From a virus, in the IMG/VR virus record IMGVR_UViG_3300036801_000211, positions 1-32,830 of that record: a DNA stretch of 32,830 nt, one strand, 5' to 3'. A model generated the notes under the pieces. That model worked only from the letters and a program-made list of their open reading frames with translations, was not told where the DNA came from and made no database searches. This document shows positions 6,707-15,120 of the stretch, in pieces. A program made the position numbers and the translations under genes. The stretch's first letter is position 1; the number at the start of each line of letters is the position of its first letter.

Positions 6707-9700
6707 CTACGCCGTTACGGCGTTGAAGATCTCGAGCGCCACGGCGGCGACCTCGATGTAGGTGATGTCGACCTGGATCCAGCCACCTGGCTGGTCGGTG
6801 TCCTTGACCGACGTCAGGCGCACGAAGCGCACCGAGCCGTAGGGCGTCTTGAAGATCGAGATCGAGCCGGCTGTCTTCCAGCCGCGCAGGGTCCGCACCA
6901 GGTCGCGGTCCTTGGTCAGCAGCGAGATCGTGGCCTCGTAGCCCGACGTGCCCCAGTCGAGGATGACCTTCTCGCCGCGGCCGGGCACGTCGAAGACCTC
7001 GAGGTCGGTCTGGCTGTCGCCCTGGCCGTGCGCGGTCTTTCCTGGGATGGCCGTCCGCGCCGACGGCAGCTGGATCACGGCGTCCGGGCGGATGAACCAG
7101 TAGTCGTGCAGGTAGTCGGGCCCACCCGGATCGTCGCCCAGCTCGGCGCTCATCTCGGCCGGATCGGATTCCGCCCAGCCATTGCTCTGGGTGACGCGCA
7201 CGATCGTCTGGGCATTGTGCGGCGCGTTGTAGATGTACAGCTCGGTCTGGTCCGGGTCGGTGATCGTGCCCACGAGCTGGTATTGCTTCGAGCCTGACTT
7301 GATGTAGACGAAGTACTCCTCGAACGCCAGGTCGCTCGAGCCGGTCCAGTCGACGATGAGCGAATCGGATCCGTCGGGTCCGGGATCCGGCGTGACGACC
7401 AGGCCCTCGATCGCGTCCGGCTTGGTGAACGCCGTCGTGAAGGTGCCGAAGACCGTCGCCGCCAGGCCGTCCGTGTCGTAGACCGAGTAGGCGTAGCTGA
7501 CCGTCTCGCCCGTGTCCAGGACGTGCAGCAACGCGGTCAGCTCAGGCGTCGACGCGGCGACTAGATCGCTGTCGAGGATGACCGCGCTGGCGATCGAGAG
7601 GGTGAGCCGCTGCGCCGCCATGTCCTTGCCGCTCGCGCTGTCATAGGTCCCCGCGAAGGTCGGCGTCGGGTCAGTGACGATGTCGCCGTCGGCCGGTGTG
7701 ACGTCGGCCAGCGTCGGCGCGTTGGAGTACTTGAGCGGCATGTAGCTCGAGAACGACGAGCGGACGTCGGCGCTGTCGTCGTAGCGGGCGCGCGTCTTGA
7801 AGATGTCGTCGAGCGTGAGCAGGCTGTCTGGGATCTGCCACTCGTCGGTGATGTCCGAGGTGATGACGTATGGCGAAGCGCCGACCTGGTCGTCGTCGCT
7901 GTCGCGCAGCTCGATCTCGCGCCGCGTCGGGTCGTCTTCGTAGCCGAGGTCGATGTCGGTGTCGCGATTGGGAAAGACGGCCACCGGCTGGTCGGTCGTC
8001 GTCACCCACACGCCATCCGTGCGGCCGAGGAAGGCGTACAGGTCGCTGCCCGGGCCGACGACCTGATCGGTGTCGCTCTCGAGCGATACCGGCGCCGGCG
8101 CGCCAGGGGTGGCGTTGATGTGGATGCTGAATGGCTGGTCGTTGAAGTTGCCGAGGTCGCTGTCGCCGGTGACGCGGACAGCACCGTCAACCTGGACGTT
8201 CTGGCCCCAGACGAGCTCGTCGACTGGAATGGTCAGGTCCTTGTGCGCAGCGCTCGTGAACGACACCACCCCGCTGTCGTAGAGCACGGTCGTACCAGTG
8301 CTGTCCTTGGCGCGGATCCGGGCCTCATCGATGTTGCTGCCGTTGGGGTCGGCCAGACGGAAGGTAGGCGTCTCGGTGTCGATCTTGTACGACGTGTCGA
8401 GCGCGACGTAGCCGCTGCCGGCGTCGTAGGTGATGAGCGGCCCGCTATCGACCGTCGGCGTGAACGCCTGGTACGAAGCCATGCCGACGGTGATGCCGTA
8501 CTTGTTGGTCAGGTTGATGATGAAGACGAAGTTCTGGTCCCATGCCAGCGGCCCGCCGACGTTGCCGTCGTAGTCGATCGAGACGGTGCGCAGGTCTTCG
8601 CCCGGGTCGACGTCCTGGTCGACGTTCATGAGCATCGTGTACGCGCCGGCGATGACCTGCTGGACGTCGATGTGGTAGTGCGTGATGTAGTCCGACGGAT
8701 CCGGCGAGTTCAGCGTCGCGCGGAATGTCGGGGTGAGCGTCGCCGGCGTCACGCCGACATTCGTCGGCCGGCCCGGCGTCACGCCGAGGGCAACGACCGC
8801 GGGGTCGCTGTAGTCGCCCCAGTCCTTGCCGTCGTAGAAGCGGATCTTGACCGTGCCGCTCGCGCCCAGGGGCAGGCCGGTGATCTGGTGTGCGCGGACT
8901 GTGCTGCTCGGAGTGTTGATCGTCACCACGGCGTCGACCGAGCCGTCGCCGCCTGGTGCTGACGGCCCCGGCGATTCCACGACCGCGTCGCCGCTCGAGT
9001 GGTCGTAGGCGAGCGGCGAGACTGTCAGGCCGGTGCCGCCCGAGCCCGACGTGCCGACATTGCTGACCAGCACCTCCTCGGCGATCGGGTCCGTTGTCAG
9101 CTGGATCCAGTCGCCGGCGTTGAAGCCCGTGACCGAGGTGAGCTTGATGTTCGTGGCACCGGCGGCCGCGGCCGCGGCCAGCGTCGTGTCGGCTGGCCGG
9201 CCGGCGCCGCCGACCGTCGACTTGTAGGTCGAGTAGCCCGTCGCCGGGATGTGGCGCTGGTAGTACCAGCCGCCGTCGTACTCGGAGCCGACGAGCTCGT
9301 CGGTGATGCCGGCGTAGGCGCGCGGGAAGGTGTCGGCGAAGCACTCGTCGGGGCGCGACAGGTAAGCGCCGTTGGTCCAGTAGCCGGAGACCGACGTATT
9401 CGGCGCGGGCGACATGAGGCCCGACACCGTCGAGCGCTTGGCTCGGTTCATGACGTCCGGGTCGATGCTGTGGCCGGTCTCGTGCAGGACCGTGTACTTG
9501 GTCTGTTCGGCGCCGAGCTTGTTGTTGACGAACGACGTGCCGCGCTTAGGCGTGTAGCCCCACGGCGCATCGCCACCGGCGCTCCAGCCGTTGGCCGAGA
9601 AGAACGAGGGCGGGACGAAATGGATATCCACTCGACCGCCGGGCAAGAGGTCGTCAATGTCGACGCCGCCGACAGATGAGACGAGCCCATAGGCTGCAGT

Positions 9701-9805
9701 CGCCCAGGTGATCTGGTTGGCCGACGGTGCCGGAACCGCACCATAAGGCGTCGAGCCCGCATCCTTGACGTAGACGGTCGTGCCGCCGACGAGCGTGTCG
9801 CTCAT
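6707..9805 (-). CDS. Large tail tip protein with N-terminal zinc metallopeptidase and FN3-like repeats
   Basis: A 1032-residue protein after the tape-measure gene. Residues 60-175 hold a zincin signature: VLHETGHS with His108, Glu109 and His112, and a downstream RPDECFAD motif offering Glu154 as third ligand. Residues about 200-870 are a chain of beta-sandwich modules of fibronectin-III style (for example SAPGGDGSVDAVVTI, LTPTFRATLNSPDPSDYI). The last 120 residues (VILDWGTSGYEATISLLTKD, then TPYGSVRFVRLTSV) resemble a tail-tip end domain. It probably sits at the tip, where the peptidase could cut a cell-surface protein or wall crosslink during entry. The ATG overlaps the previous stop as ATGA. 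The target and activity are unknown. Confidence 0.8.
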   Translation of the reverse strand: MSDTLVGGTTVYVKDAGSTPYGAVPAPSANQITWATAAYGLVSSVGGVDIDDLLPGGRVDIHFVPPSFFSANGWSAGGDAPWGYTPKRGTSFVNNKLGAEQTKYTVLHETGHSIDPDVMNRAKRSTVSGLMSPAPNTSVSGYWTNGAYLSRPDECFADTFPRAYAGITDELVGSEYDGGWYYQRHIPATGYSTYKSTVGGAGRPADTTLAAAAAAGATNIKLTSVTGFNAGDWIQLTTDPIAEEVLVSNVGTSGSGGTGLTVSPLAYDHSSGDAVVESPGPSAPGGDGSVDAVVTINTPSSTVRAHQITGLPLGASGTVKIRFYDGKDWGDYSDPAVVALGVTPGRPTNVGVTPATLTPTFRATLNSPDPSDYITHYHIDVQQVIAGAYTMLMNVDQDVDPGEDLRTVSIDYDGNVGGPLAWDQNFVFIINLTNKYGITVGMASYQAFTPTVDSGPLITYDAGSGYVALDTSYKIDTETPTFRLADPNGSNIDEARIRAKDSTGTTVLYDSGVVSFTSAAHKDLTIPVDELVWGQNVQVDGAVRVTGDSDLGNFNDQPFSIHINATPGAPAPVSLESDTDQVVGPGSDLYAFLGRTDGVWVTTTDQPVAVFPNRDTDIDLGYEDDPTRREIELRDSDDDQVGASPYVITSDITDEWQIPDSLLTLDDIFKTRARYDDSADVRSSFSSYMPLKYSNAPTLADVTPADGDIVTDPTPTFAGTYDSASGKDMAAQRLTLSIASAVILDSDLVAASTPELTALLHVLDTGETVSYAYSVYDTDGLAATVFGTFTTAFTKPDAIEGLVVTPDPGPDGSDSLIVDWTGSSDLAFEEYFVYIKSGSKQYQLVGTITDPDQTELYIYNAPHNAQTIVRVTQSNGWAESDPAEMSAELGDDPGGPDYLHDYWFIRPDAVIQLPSARTAIPGKTAHGQGDSQTDLEVFDVPGRGEKVILDWGTSGYEATISLLTKDRDLVRTLRGWKTAGSISIFKTPYGSVRFVRLTSVKDTDQPGGWIQVDITYIEVAAVALEIFNAVTA

Positions 9806-10554
9806 TGGCCCGGGTCCGGCGTGAACACGACCTCGAACTGCGTCGACGTATCGCCGTCGGCGTCGAAGTACGGCGCGCTGACCGTGAACGATTGCCCGTC
9901 AGCACCTGGCGTCACGTTGACGGGCGCTGGCTTGTTGGGCGGCGTGTTCGAGGACCCGGCGATCTCGATGTACGGAGCTGAGCCGCTCTCGCGCGTGTTG
10001 AGCGTGACGCGCTGGTTGGTCTGCGTCTCATCCTTGGCGACGAGCACGACGACCAGGTTGGCCACCTCGGGGTGCGCCCACCACCACTGGCCGAGCGCCA
10101 GCGAATGGATGTGGATCCAGTCGCCAGCCGACGGGCTGCCCTCGTAGCCGGCCTCGGTGCTGGCGTCGACCGACGGGCCAGGGAAGTGGCCGCTGGCAGC
10201 GCCGGCGGTGATGACGTAGGTGCTGATGTCGCCGCCCGACGGCACGCCGTTCTGGCCGGCTACGACGTTGACCTCGGTAAAGCTCGTCGTGCCGCGCTTG
10301 GCCCAGAGCTTGACCGCCGAGCCGATGCCGGCATTGCCGCTGACGACATGGACGACCAGGTCGAACTCGGTGATCGAATCCGCGGTCGGGAACGGGTCGA
10401 ACAGGTTGCCTCGCGGAAACTGCAGCGCGCTGCGGTTGATGAAGTCATACGAGCCGGTGCCCAGGCCGACCGACATCTTCTTGCCGTTGCCGTTGCCGGC
10501 GCCGGTCGAGAAGTCCGCGAACCAGGCGTCGAGATTGGCGTTCTGGGTCGCCAT
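9802..10554 (-). CDS. Minor tail protein, distal-tail-like position
   Basis: A 250-residue protein lying right after the tape measure, where distal tail proteins are normally coded. The body looks like a beta-sandwich carbohydrate-binding or DNRLRE-type domain (SALQFPRGNLFDPFPTADSI, FDLVVHVVSG, then NQRVTLNTRESGSAPYIEI). The last 45 residues (NKPAPVNVTPGADGQSFTVS, then DADGDTSTQFEVVF) look like the start of an FN3-type module, and the next gene continues in the same style. Starts and stops overlap both neighbours (TGATG, ATGA). The exact role is inferred from position. Confidence 0.65.
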   Translation of the reverse strand: MATQNANLDAWFADFSTGAGNGNGKKMSVGLGTGSYDFINRSALQFPRGNLFDPFPTADSITEFDLVVHVVSGNAGIGSAVKLWAKRGTTSFTEVNVVAGQNGVPSGGDISTYVITAGAASGHFPGPSVDASTEAGYEGSPSAGDWIHIHSLALGQWWWAHPEVANLVVVLVAKDETQTNQRVTLNTRESGSAPYIEIAGSSNTPPNKPAPVNVTPGADGQSFTVSAPYFDADGDTSTQFEVVFTPDPGQ

Positions 10555-13163
10555 CAGATCGGCCTGCCGGACAGGTTGAGCGGCGCGGTCAGGCGCAGCT
10601 TCGCGACCTCCTTCAACGCGTCGAGGACGCCCTGCTTGACGTAGGTGAGCATCTCGGTCGGCGTGCCCGCCGGCACATTGATCGTCACCCCGCCCAGGTT
10701 GATCGTCGTGCCGGCGCCGGCGGACGTTAGGGAGCTGCCGGCCAGACTGCCCGGGTCAGACATGATCGTCGCCCCGCTGTCGAACCTCACGAGCTCCGGG
10801 CCCTTCTCGCCGACGAGGCCGAGAGTGTGCGCGGGCAGATAGCCGCCGTCGGCGAACTGTGGCAGGTGGCTGATCTTGCTCGCTCCGGTGATCGCCACGC
10901 CGACGCTGTAGCTCGTCTTGAGCGAATCGAAGATGCTGTTGAAGGAGCCAACGAAGTCCTTGGCGTTGGTTTTGGCGTCGCCGTAGTACGTCGAGAGCCC
11001 GGTGTCGAGGTTCTTGGACGCGGCGATGCTGCCGGTCCCGTAGGCCTTCTGCAGGTCGGCCAGGTAGCCAAGCAGCGACTGCTGTTCGGCGAGGGCCTGG
11101 GCGCGGATGACCGGATCCTTGCTGTTTAGACCGTCCTGCAGTGCTTTGCTCGCGAGCTCACCCTTGACCTTCGCGATCTCCTTCGCCGAGTCGAGCGGGT
11201 GCTTCATCTCGTTGACAAAGTCGGTCCAGCCCTGGTCAGCGGCCGACTTCTCGTCCTTGATGCCCGTCAGGAACGAGCGCGTCAGCCCGTTGGCAGCGTC
11301 GTCGCCGGTGGTCGACCAGCCGGTGTCATGCGCGAACGCGGCCTGCGTCTGCTGCGCGGCCGTCAGGCCGGCGACGTCCCAGCCCTTGTCGAAGCCGAAG
11401 CTGGTCGCGACCGCCGGCATCTGGGCTGCCGTCGACGCCGCGAAGTTGCCCATGAAGGACTGGCCGGACTCGTAGCCCGCCTGCGAGATGAGCGGCGTCG
11501 CGGTGTTGAGGTACGCCTGGCCAACCTTCTCGGCCGCCTTGCCCGCGGCGTCGTAATTCGCCTGCGTCAGGAACGGGCCAGCCTGTGACAACGACTGGTT
11601 ATAAGCGTCGACGAAGACCTGCGAGTACTTGGTCTTGACCTCGTCCGAATAGCCGTTCGCGTAGACGTCAGCGGCTTGCGCGCCGAGCTGCGACAGCTTC
11701 GTCCCGCTGTCTTGGCCGGTGAGGTTGTCAATGATCTTTGGCATGAAGGCCACGGCCGCCGCTCCTGCGCCGATCGCGAGCACCGGTGCCAAGGCGGCTA
11801 TAAATCCACCACCTACCGCTTCCCCAGCTATGCCCGCCGCGCCCACGGCTTCCTCGCCGCCCAGCGCCGCACCTGCGGCCGCACCCTCGGCCGCGCCCTC
11901 CGCCGTGCCAGCAGCCGCGGCTGCGGCGGTCTTCTCGCCTGTCATCAGGCCGAACTTCGAGAGCCATCCGGTGACGGCGCTCGGCCCTGTCGCAGCTGCG
12001 CTCTCGGCCTCGCCCTCAGCTGCGCCGATCGCGGTCGCCTCGACGGTCGCCGTCGGGATGACCTTCGCCGCGAGTCCTTTGAAGCCCGAGATGAACAGGC
12101 CGGCCACGCCGCCGAGCAAGCCGCCCAGTGGCGTCATGATCCTGGTCAGGCCCTCGAGGCCCATGCCGATCTGGCCGATCTGGCCGGTGAAGGGGCCGAC
12201 CTGGGCGGCGATGCCGTTGAAGAACTCCTGGAAGCGATCGCCCCACGTCTTGGTCGCCTCGGTCGTGTTGTCGAGCGAGCCCTGGCTGTTGTCGATCGCC
12301 GTCGTCAGGCTGTCGACGTCGAGCTGGCCACTGCGGATCTGCTGGGCCATCGTCGTGCCGACCTTGGTGCCGAAGATCTTTGCCGCGTCGCCGGCCGCGG
12401 TCATGTCGTCGGGGGCGCTCTTGATCTGGGCGACGAGATCCTGCATGGCCGTCTTGGCGTCGGTGGCGCCCTGTTTGGCGAACGCCGCCATGGCCTTGTT
12501 CATGCCCGATGCGAGCTGTGTCGAATCGCCGCCCGCCTTGTTCCACGCCGCGAGCAAGGCGATCGAGCCGCTCGTGCTGTAGCCCATGTCCTGCAGCGTC
12601 GGCCCGACCTTGGCCAGCGCGTCCTCGAGGTCACTCGAGTGGATGCCGGTGGCCTGCTCGGCAACCGTCAGCTTGTCGAGGAAGTCGGGCGCCTGAGCAG
12701 CCGGAACGTTCATGCGCTGCATGGCGGCTGTGACTTGGTCGGTCGCGGCGACGACATCGGTGCCCGTCAGGTGCGCATAGTCCAGGAAGCCCTTGGTCGC
12801 CTGGTCGAGCGCCGGCCCGGTCAGGCCGAGGCGGGTGTTCACCTCGCCGACGGCGTTGCCGACGGTCGCCAGATCGTCCGGGACCTGGCCGGCCACGTTC
12901 TTCATCGACTGCTGCAGGCCCTGCAGCGCCGTGCCGCTGGCGCCGGTCAGCTTGATGATGTTGTTCGAGCCGGTGGCGTAGTCCTGGCCCATCTGCAGCG
13001 CCAGGCCGCCGACAGAGCCCATGGCCGCGCCGGCGCCAACCAACGCCGCCTTGGCGCCGGTGCTGAAGCCGCCGACCGCCTTGTTGGCACTGGCCACGCC
13101 GGTCGTGACCTGGCTGGAATCCAGCCCGAGTAGAATCTGGAGCTTGGCGATCGGCCCAGACAT
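10554..13163 (-). CDS. Tail tape measure protein
   Basis: An 869-residue tape measure, the scaffold that sets tail length and is ejected at infection. The N-terminus (LQILLGLDSSQVTTGVASAN) and the following AALVGAGAAMGSVGGLALQM match the TP901/PhageMin_Tail group. The Gln/Ala-rich helical section with LDKLTVAEQATG and ALLAAWNKAGGDSTQLASGM is characteristic. Hydrophobic stretches occur near 345-365 and 455-480. The C-terminal piece (TTINLGGVTINVPAGTPTEM) is common in this family. At about 1.5 angstrom per residue the tail would be near 130 nm. It follows the chaperone genes, as expected. Confidence 0.93.
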   Translation of the reverse strand: MSGPIAKLQILLGLDSSQVTTGVASANKAVGGFSTGAKAALVGAGAAMGSVGGLALQMGQDYATGSNNIIKLTGASGTALQGLQQSMKNVAGQVPDDLATVGNAVGEVNTRLGLTGPALDQATKGFLDYAHLTGTDVVAATDQVTAAMQRMNVPAAQAPDFLDKLTVAEQATGIHSSDLEDALAKVGPTLQDMGYSTSGSIALLAAWNKAGGDSTQLASGMNKAMAAFAKQGATDAKTAMQDLVAQIKSAPDDMTAAGDAAKIFGTKVGTTMAQQIRSGQLDVDSLTTAIDNSQGSLDNTTEATKTWGDRFQEFFNGIAAQVGPFTGQIGQIGMGLEGLTRIMTPLGGLLGGVAGLFISGFKGLAAKVIPTATVEATAIGAAEGEAESAAATGPSAVTGWLSKFGLMTGEKTAAAAAAGTAEGAAEGAAAGAALGGEEAVGAAGIAGEAVGGGFIAALAPVLAIGAGAAAVAFMPKIIDNLTGQDSGTKLSQLGAQAADVYANGYSDEVKTKYSQVFVDAYNQSLSQAGPFLTQANYDAAGKAAEKVGQAYLNTATPLISQAGYESGQSFMGNFAASTAAQMPAVATSFGFDKGWDVAGLTAAQQTQAAFAHDTGWSTTGDDAANGLTRSFLTGIKDEKSAADQGWTDFVNEMKHPLDSAKEIAKVKGELASKALQDGLNSKDPVIRAQALAEQQSLLGYLADLQKAYGTGSIAASKNLDTGLSTYYGDAKTNAKDFVGSFNSIFDSLKTSYSVGVAITGASKISHLPQFADGGYLPAHTLGLVGEKGPELVRFDSGATIMSDPGSLAGSSLTSAGAGTTINLGGVTINVPAGTPTEMLTYVKQGVLDALKEVAKLRLTAPLNLSGRPI

Positions 13164-13953
13164 CAGGCGATCACTCCGCCGAACTGGGCGTTGATGCCGA
13201 TCACCTTTGCGAGCAGCTCCTCGTCACTCAGTGGAGCGACGTCGACCCTCGCCCAGGCGGGCAGGAAGTCGTTCGGTGCGAACGGCTGCGGCCGCTTCTT
13301 CGCGTCGCGGTAGACGTTCGCGAGCAGCGTCATCAGGTCAGCGTGCTGGTAGGTCGCGAGCCGTTCGGCGGGCGACACGCGACTGTCGACGATGCGCAGG
13401 TATGCAGCCCACTCGGAGAACTCGGCGGCCGAGATGTGTTGCTGTGCATCGCTGACTGACTTGTGACCGAGCAGGGCTGTCAGTCGGAACCAGAGTTCCC
13501 GCTCGGGTCGGCTTTTAGGAGCTGCTCGAGCTCGTCGACCGCGCCGCGATCGAGGCCTGACATGCGTCGCGCGACGCGCATCAATCGCAGCAGGCCGCCG
13601 GCGCTGCGCTTGGTCAGCATCTGCTCGACCTCGGCGATCTTCGCGCGCGGCACGAGCGGCTCGCCGTCGGGCGTGCACAGTGCCCGGGCGACGATCTTCG
13701 CGCTGATGTCGTTGACGCCGTCGCCGAACGTTGTGTTCTCGATCGTGTCGCGGTCGTGGCCGGTCAGGCCGCGCAGGTAGAACGTCGGTTTGCCCGGCCA
13801 CTCGAGGACACGCACCGCCTCGACCGGCCGGTCCTCACCACCGAGCGCCAGGCGCAGGTCGTCGAGGCTTGCGATCGTATCGGGAGTCGCAGCCTGGTCC
13901 TCGACCGCTGGGCCGGCCGCTTCACCCGCAGTCCGCTGTCCTGCTCGTGCCAC
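13163..13953 (-). CDS. Tail assembly chaperone G-T fusion, by probable -1 frameshift
   Basis: The second chaperone frame has no obvious start of its own and stays open upstream across the stop of the first. Slipping back one base at CTA-AAA-GCC (13518-13510) would join 147 residues of G to 116 residues of T, a 263-residue product as in lambda gpGT. The T part (ISAAEFSEWAAYLRI) resembles the DUF4035/T-type chaperone. Such pairs bind the tape measure and help major tail protein assembly, and the next gene is the tape measure, overlapping as TGATG. The shift itself is inferred from layout. The heptamer CCTAAAA is not a perfect X-XXY-YYZ site. Confidence 0.75.
13480..13953 (-). CDS. Tail assembly chaperone G
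   Basis: A 157-residue protein read without the frameshift. It starts at GTG with GGAGG six bases upstream. Residues 30-150 (LALGGEDRPVEAVRVLEWPG, FYLRGLTGHDRDTIENTTFG, IVARALCTPDGEPLVP) match the phage tail chaperone group that precedes the tape measure in siphoviruses. It would be the abundant form, with a minority of ribosomes making the G-T fusion. It is the first leftward gene after the opposing plus-strand gene, so it must be read through that locus or from a promoter nearby. Confidence 0.82.
   Translation of the reverse strand: MARAGQRTAGEAAGPAVEDQAATPDTIASLDDLRLALGGEDRPVEAVRVLEWPGKPTFYLRGLTGHDRDTIENTTFGDGVNDISAKIVARALCTPDGEPLVPRAKIAEVEQMLTKRSAGGLLRLMRVARRMSGLDRGAVDELEQLLKADPSGNSGSD
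13510..13518 (-). other. Candidate -1 frameshift site
   Basis: On the minus strand the G frame reads CTA AAA GCC here. A run of four A lets the Lys codon re-pair one base back, giving AGC as the next codon in the T frame. It lies 12 codons before the G stop, the usual place for this event. No strong downstream pseudoknot was worked out by eye. Confidence 0.6.
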
Positions 13954-13988
13954 TCAACACCTCCGGGCGAAAGATTGCCTCGATATGC

Positions 13989-14008
13989 TGTGCAAGTGGT
14001 GCTGCACA
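13989..14008 (+). promoter_or_regulatory. Inverted repeat just before the plus-strand gene
   Basis: TGTGCA (13989-13994) and TGCACA (14003-14008) are perfect inverted 6-mers ending one base before the ATG. They could bind a dimeric regulator, possibly the product of the adjoining gene itself. No matching -35/-10 pair is evident. Confidence 0.35.
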
Positions 14009-14009
14009 A

Positions 14010-14465
14010 ATGAGTGCTCAGCCGGGATCCAAAGTGCAGGCTTTGCGGCTAGAAGTGCAGACGCGGGCGCTGCTCTATCCGCCCCGGCAGCGGTCGATGC
14101 TGCTCCACGAGCTCGAGCTCGAGGGACGCGCCCCGGCCCGCCGGACGTTCTATGCCTGGATCCACGGCCTCACGCCGAGCACCGGCGGAGAGCAGTGGTC
14201 AGTCCTGACCGATTCCACCGGACGCCCTGATCTCGTCTTCCGCGCGCTGACGGCGCTGTATTCGGCCTCAGACGGACGGCTGTCCTCGATAACGACCGAC
14301 GAGGCCAGGATCATCGTGGCTGTCGCACTCGCGAAGCCCACACTCCTCGAGGAGACCGGCCCGTTCACGCCGGCAGGACTCGCTCCGTGGCTCTGGGCCC
14401 AGCGCTACCTGCGCGCGAAGCCGGAGGAGTACTCGGCGATCGACCTCGAGCTCGCTGCCCCTTAG
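14010..14465 (+). CDS. Opposite-strand gene in the tail module, unknown (possible DNA-binding protein)
   Basis: A 151-residue frame on the plus strand, inside an otherwise minus-strand structural operon; the opposite strand here has no convincing gene. The N-terminal part (LLYPPRQRSMLLHELELEG, then APARRTFYAWIHGLTP) could hold a helix-turn-helix with RTFYAWI as recognition helix. The C-terminal half (ARIIVAVALAKPTLLEETG, PWLWAQRYLRAKPEEYSAID) is helical with no known motif. The ATG at 14010 has no clear ribosome site; the same frame is open further upstream. Its stop overlaps the convergent SAP/zinc-finger gene by four bases. It may be a moron expressed in the lysogen. Confidence 0.6.
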   Translation: MSAQPGSKVQALRLEVQTRALLYPPRQRSMLLHELELEGRAPARRTFYAWIHGLTPSTGGEQWSVLTDSTGRPDLVFRALTALYSASDGRLSSITTDEARIIVAVALAKPTLLEETGPFTPAGLAPWLWAQRYLRAKPEEYSAIDLELAAP

Positions 14466-14755
14466 CGGTGATTGCTCGCGATGTGGATGATCGTGTCGCG
14501 CCGATGCAGCGATGCGAACGAGCAGCGCCCGCACTCATAGTTCGGCAGGCCCTTCCAAGTGCCCTCGCGAAAGTCGTCCGTGGTGACGCTCTTCGCTCGC
14601 TCGGCGATCCCCGCCAGGTGCACGTCGATCCGAGTCGCGATGTCGGCCTTGGTGCCGCTCGTCGGGATCCCGAGGACCTGCGCTTGGGCCCGTAGCTCGT
14701 CGCGTGTCGGCTCGGGCGCCGATTCGATCTCCGGTCCAGCTGCTGCGTCCGTCAT
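14462..14755 (-). CDS. SAP domain plus C2H2-type zinc finger protein
   Basis: A 97-residue protein with two small nucleic-acid-binding modules. Residues 17-47 (TRDELRAQAQVLGIPTSGTK) fit a SAP helix-extension-helix motif. Residues 75-96 give C-x2-C-x12-H-x4-H (Cys75, Cys78, His91, His96), the spacing of a classical C2H2 finger. The start overlaps the tail-terminator stop as ATGA. Phages often place SAP-containing small proteins near head-tail genes, sometimes fused to structural proteins, but this combination is unusual. A structural zinc role in the tail or a DNA-binding role are both possible. Confidence 0.7.
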   Translation of the reverse strand: MTDAAAGPEIESAPEPTRDELRAQAQVLGIPTSGTKADIATRIDVHLAGIAERAKSVTTDDFREGTWKGLPNYECGRCSFASLHRRDTIIHIASNHR

Positions 14756-15120
14756 GGTGTCACCTCGCTGTACGTGATGAGCAAATCGACCATTCGCCGA
14801 AAGATGCCGTTGTCCGGCTCGTCGAGCTCGCGGTCGTCGGCGATCTCGATACGCTGGAAGAAGTCGTCCGAGTAGCCGGACAGCGCGCGCGGACCAGCGT
14901 CGGCGACGGTGTCCGCGGCGTCGGCGTCGTTCGCCCAGCAGTCGACCTGGACGCGGACCGTTGGCAGCCGGTCGTCGCCGTCATGCGCGTAGCCCTTGAC
15001 CGTGTCGACGCGCGTGTATGACTGCGCCGGCAGAGGTGCGTTCTCGGGCAGCTCGCCGCGGTAGACGGCGTCGGGGGTCGCCGTGTTGAGGAGCGTCACC
15101 AGGGCAGCCTCGTAGCTCAC
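14752..15120 (-). CDS. Tail terminator / tail completion protein
   Basis: A 122-residue protein of the DUF3168/gpU-like type that caps the tail tube. The pattern is typical: N-terminal helix (YEAALVTLLNTATPDAVYRG), then PAQSYTRVDTVKGYAHDGDD, a strand RVQVDCWA, a long helix (DADAADTVADAGPRALSG), and terminal strands. It follows the HK97-gp10-like gene after one intervening peptidase gene, close to the standard order. Both ends overlap neighbouring genes by four bases. Confidence 0.75.
   Translation of the reverse strand: MSYEAALVTLLNTATPDAVYRGELPENAPLPAQSYTRVDTVKGYAHDGDDRLPTVRVQVDCWANDADAADTVADAGPRALSGYSDDFFQRIEIADDRELDEPDNGIFRRMVDLLITYSEVTP

Noticed and set aside
11676-13133. Plus-strand open frame of 485 codons
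   Set aside because: Antisense to the tape measure; composition is that of a mirrored GC-rich gene.
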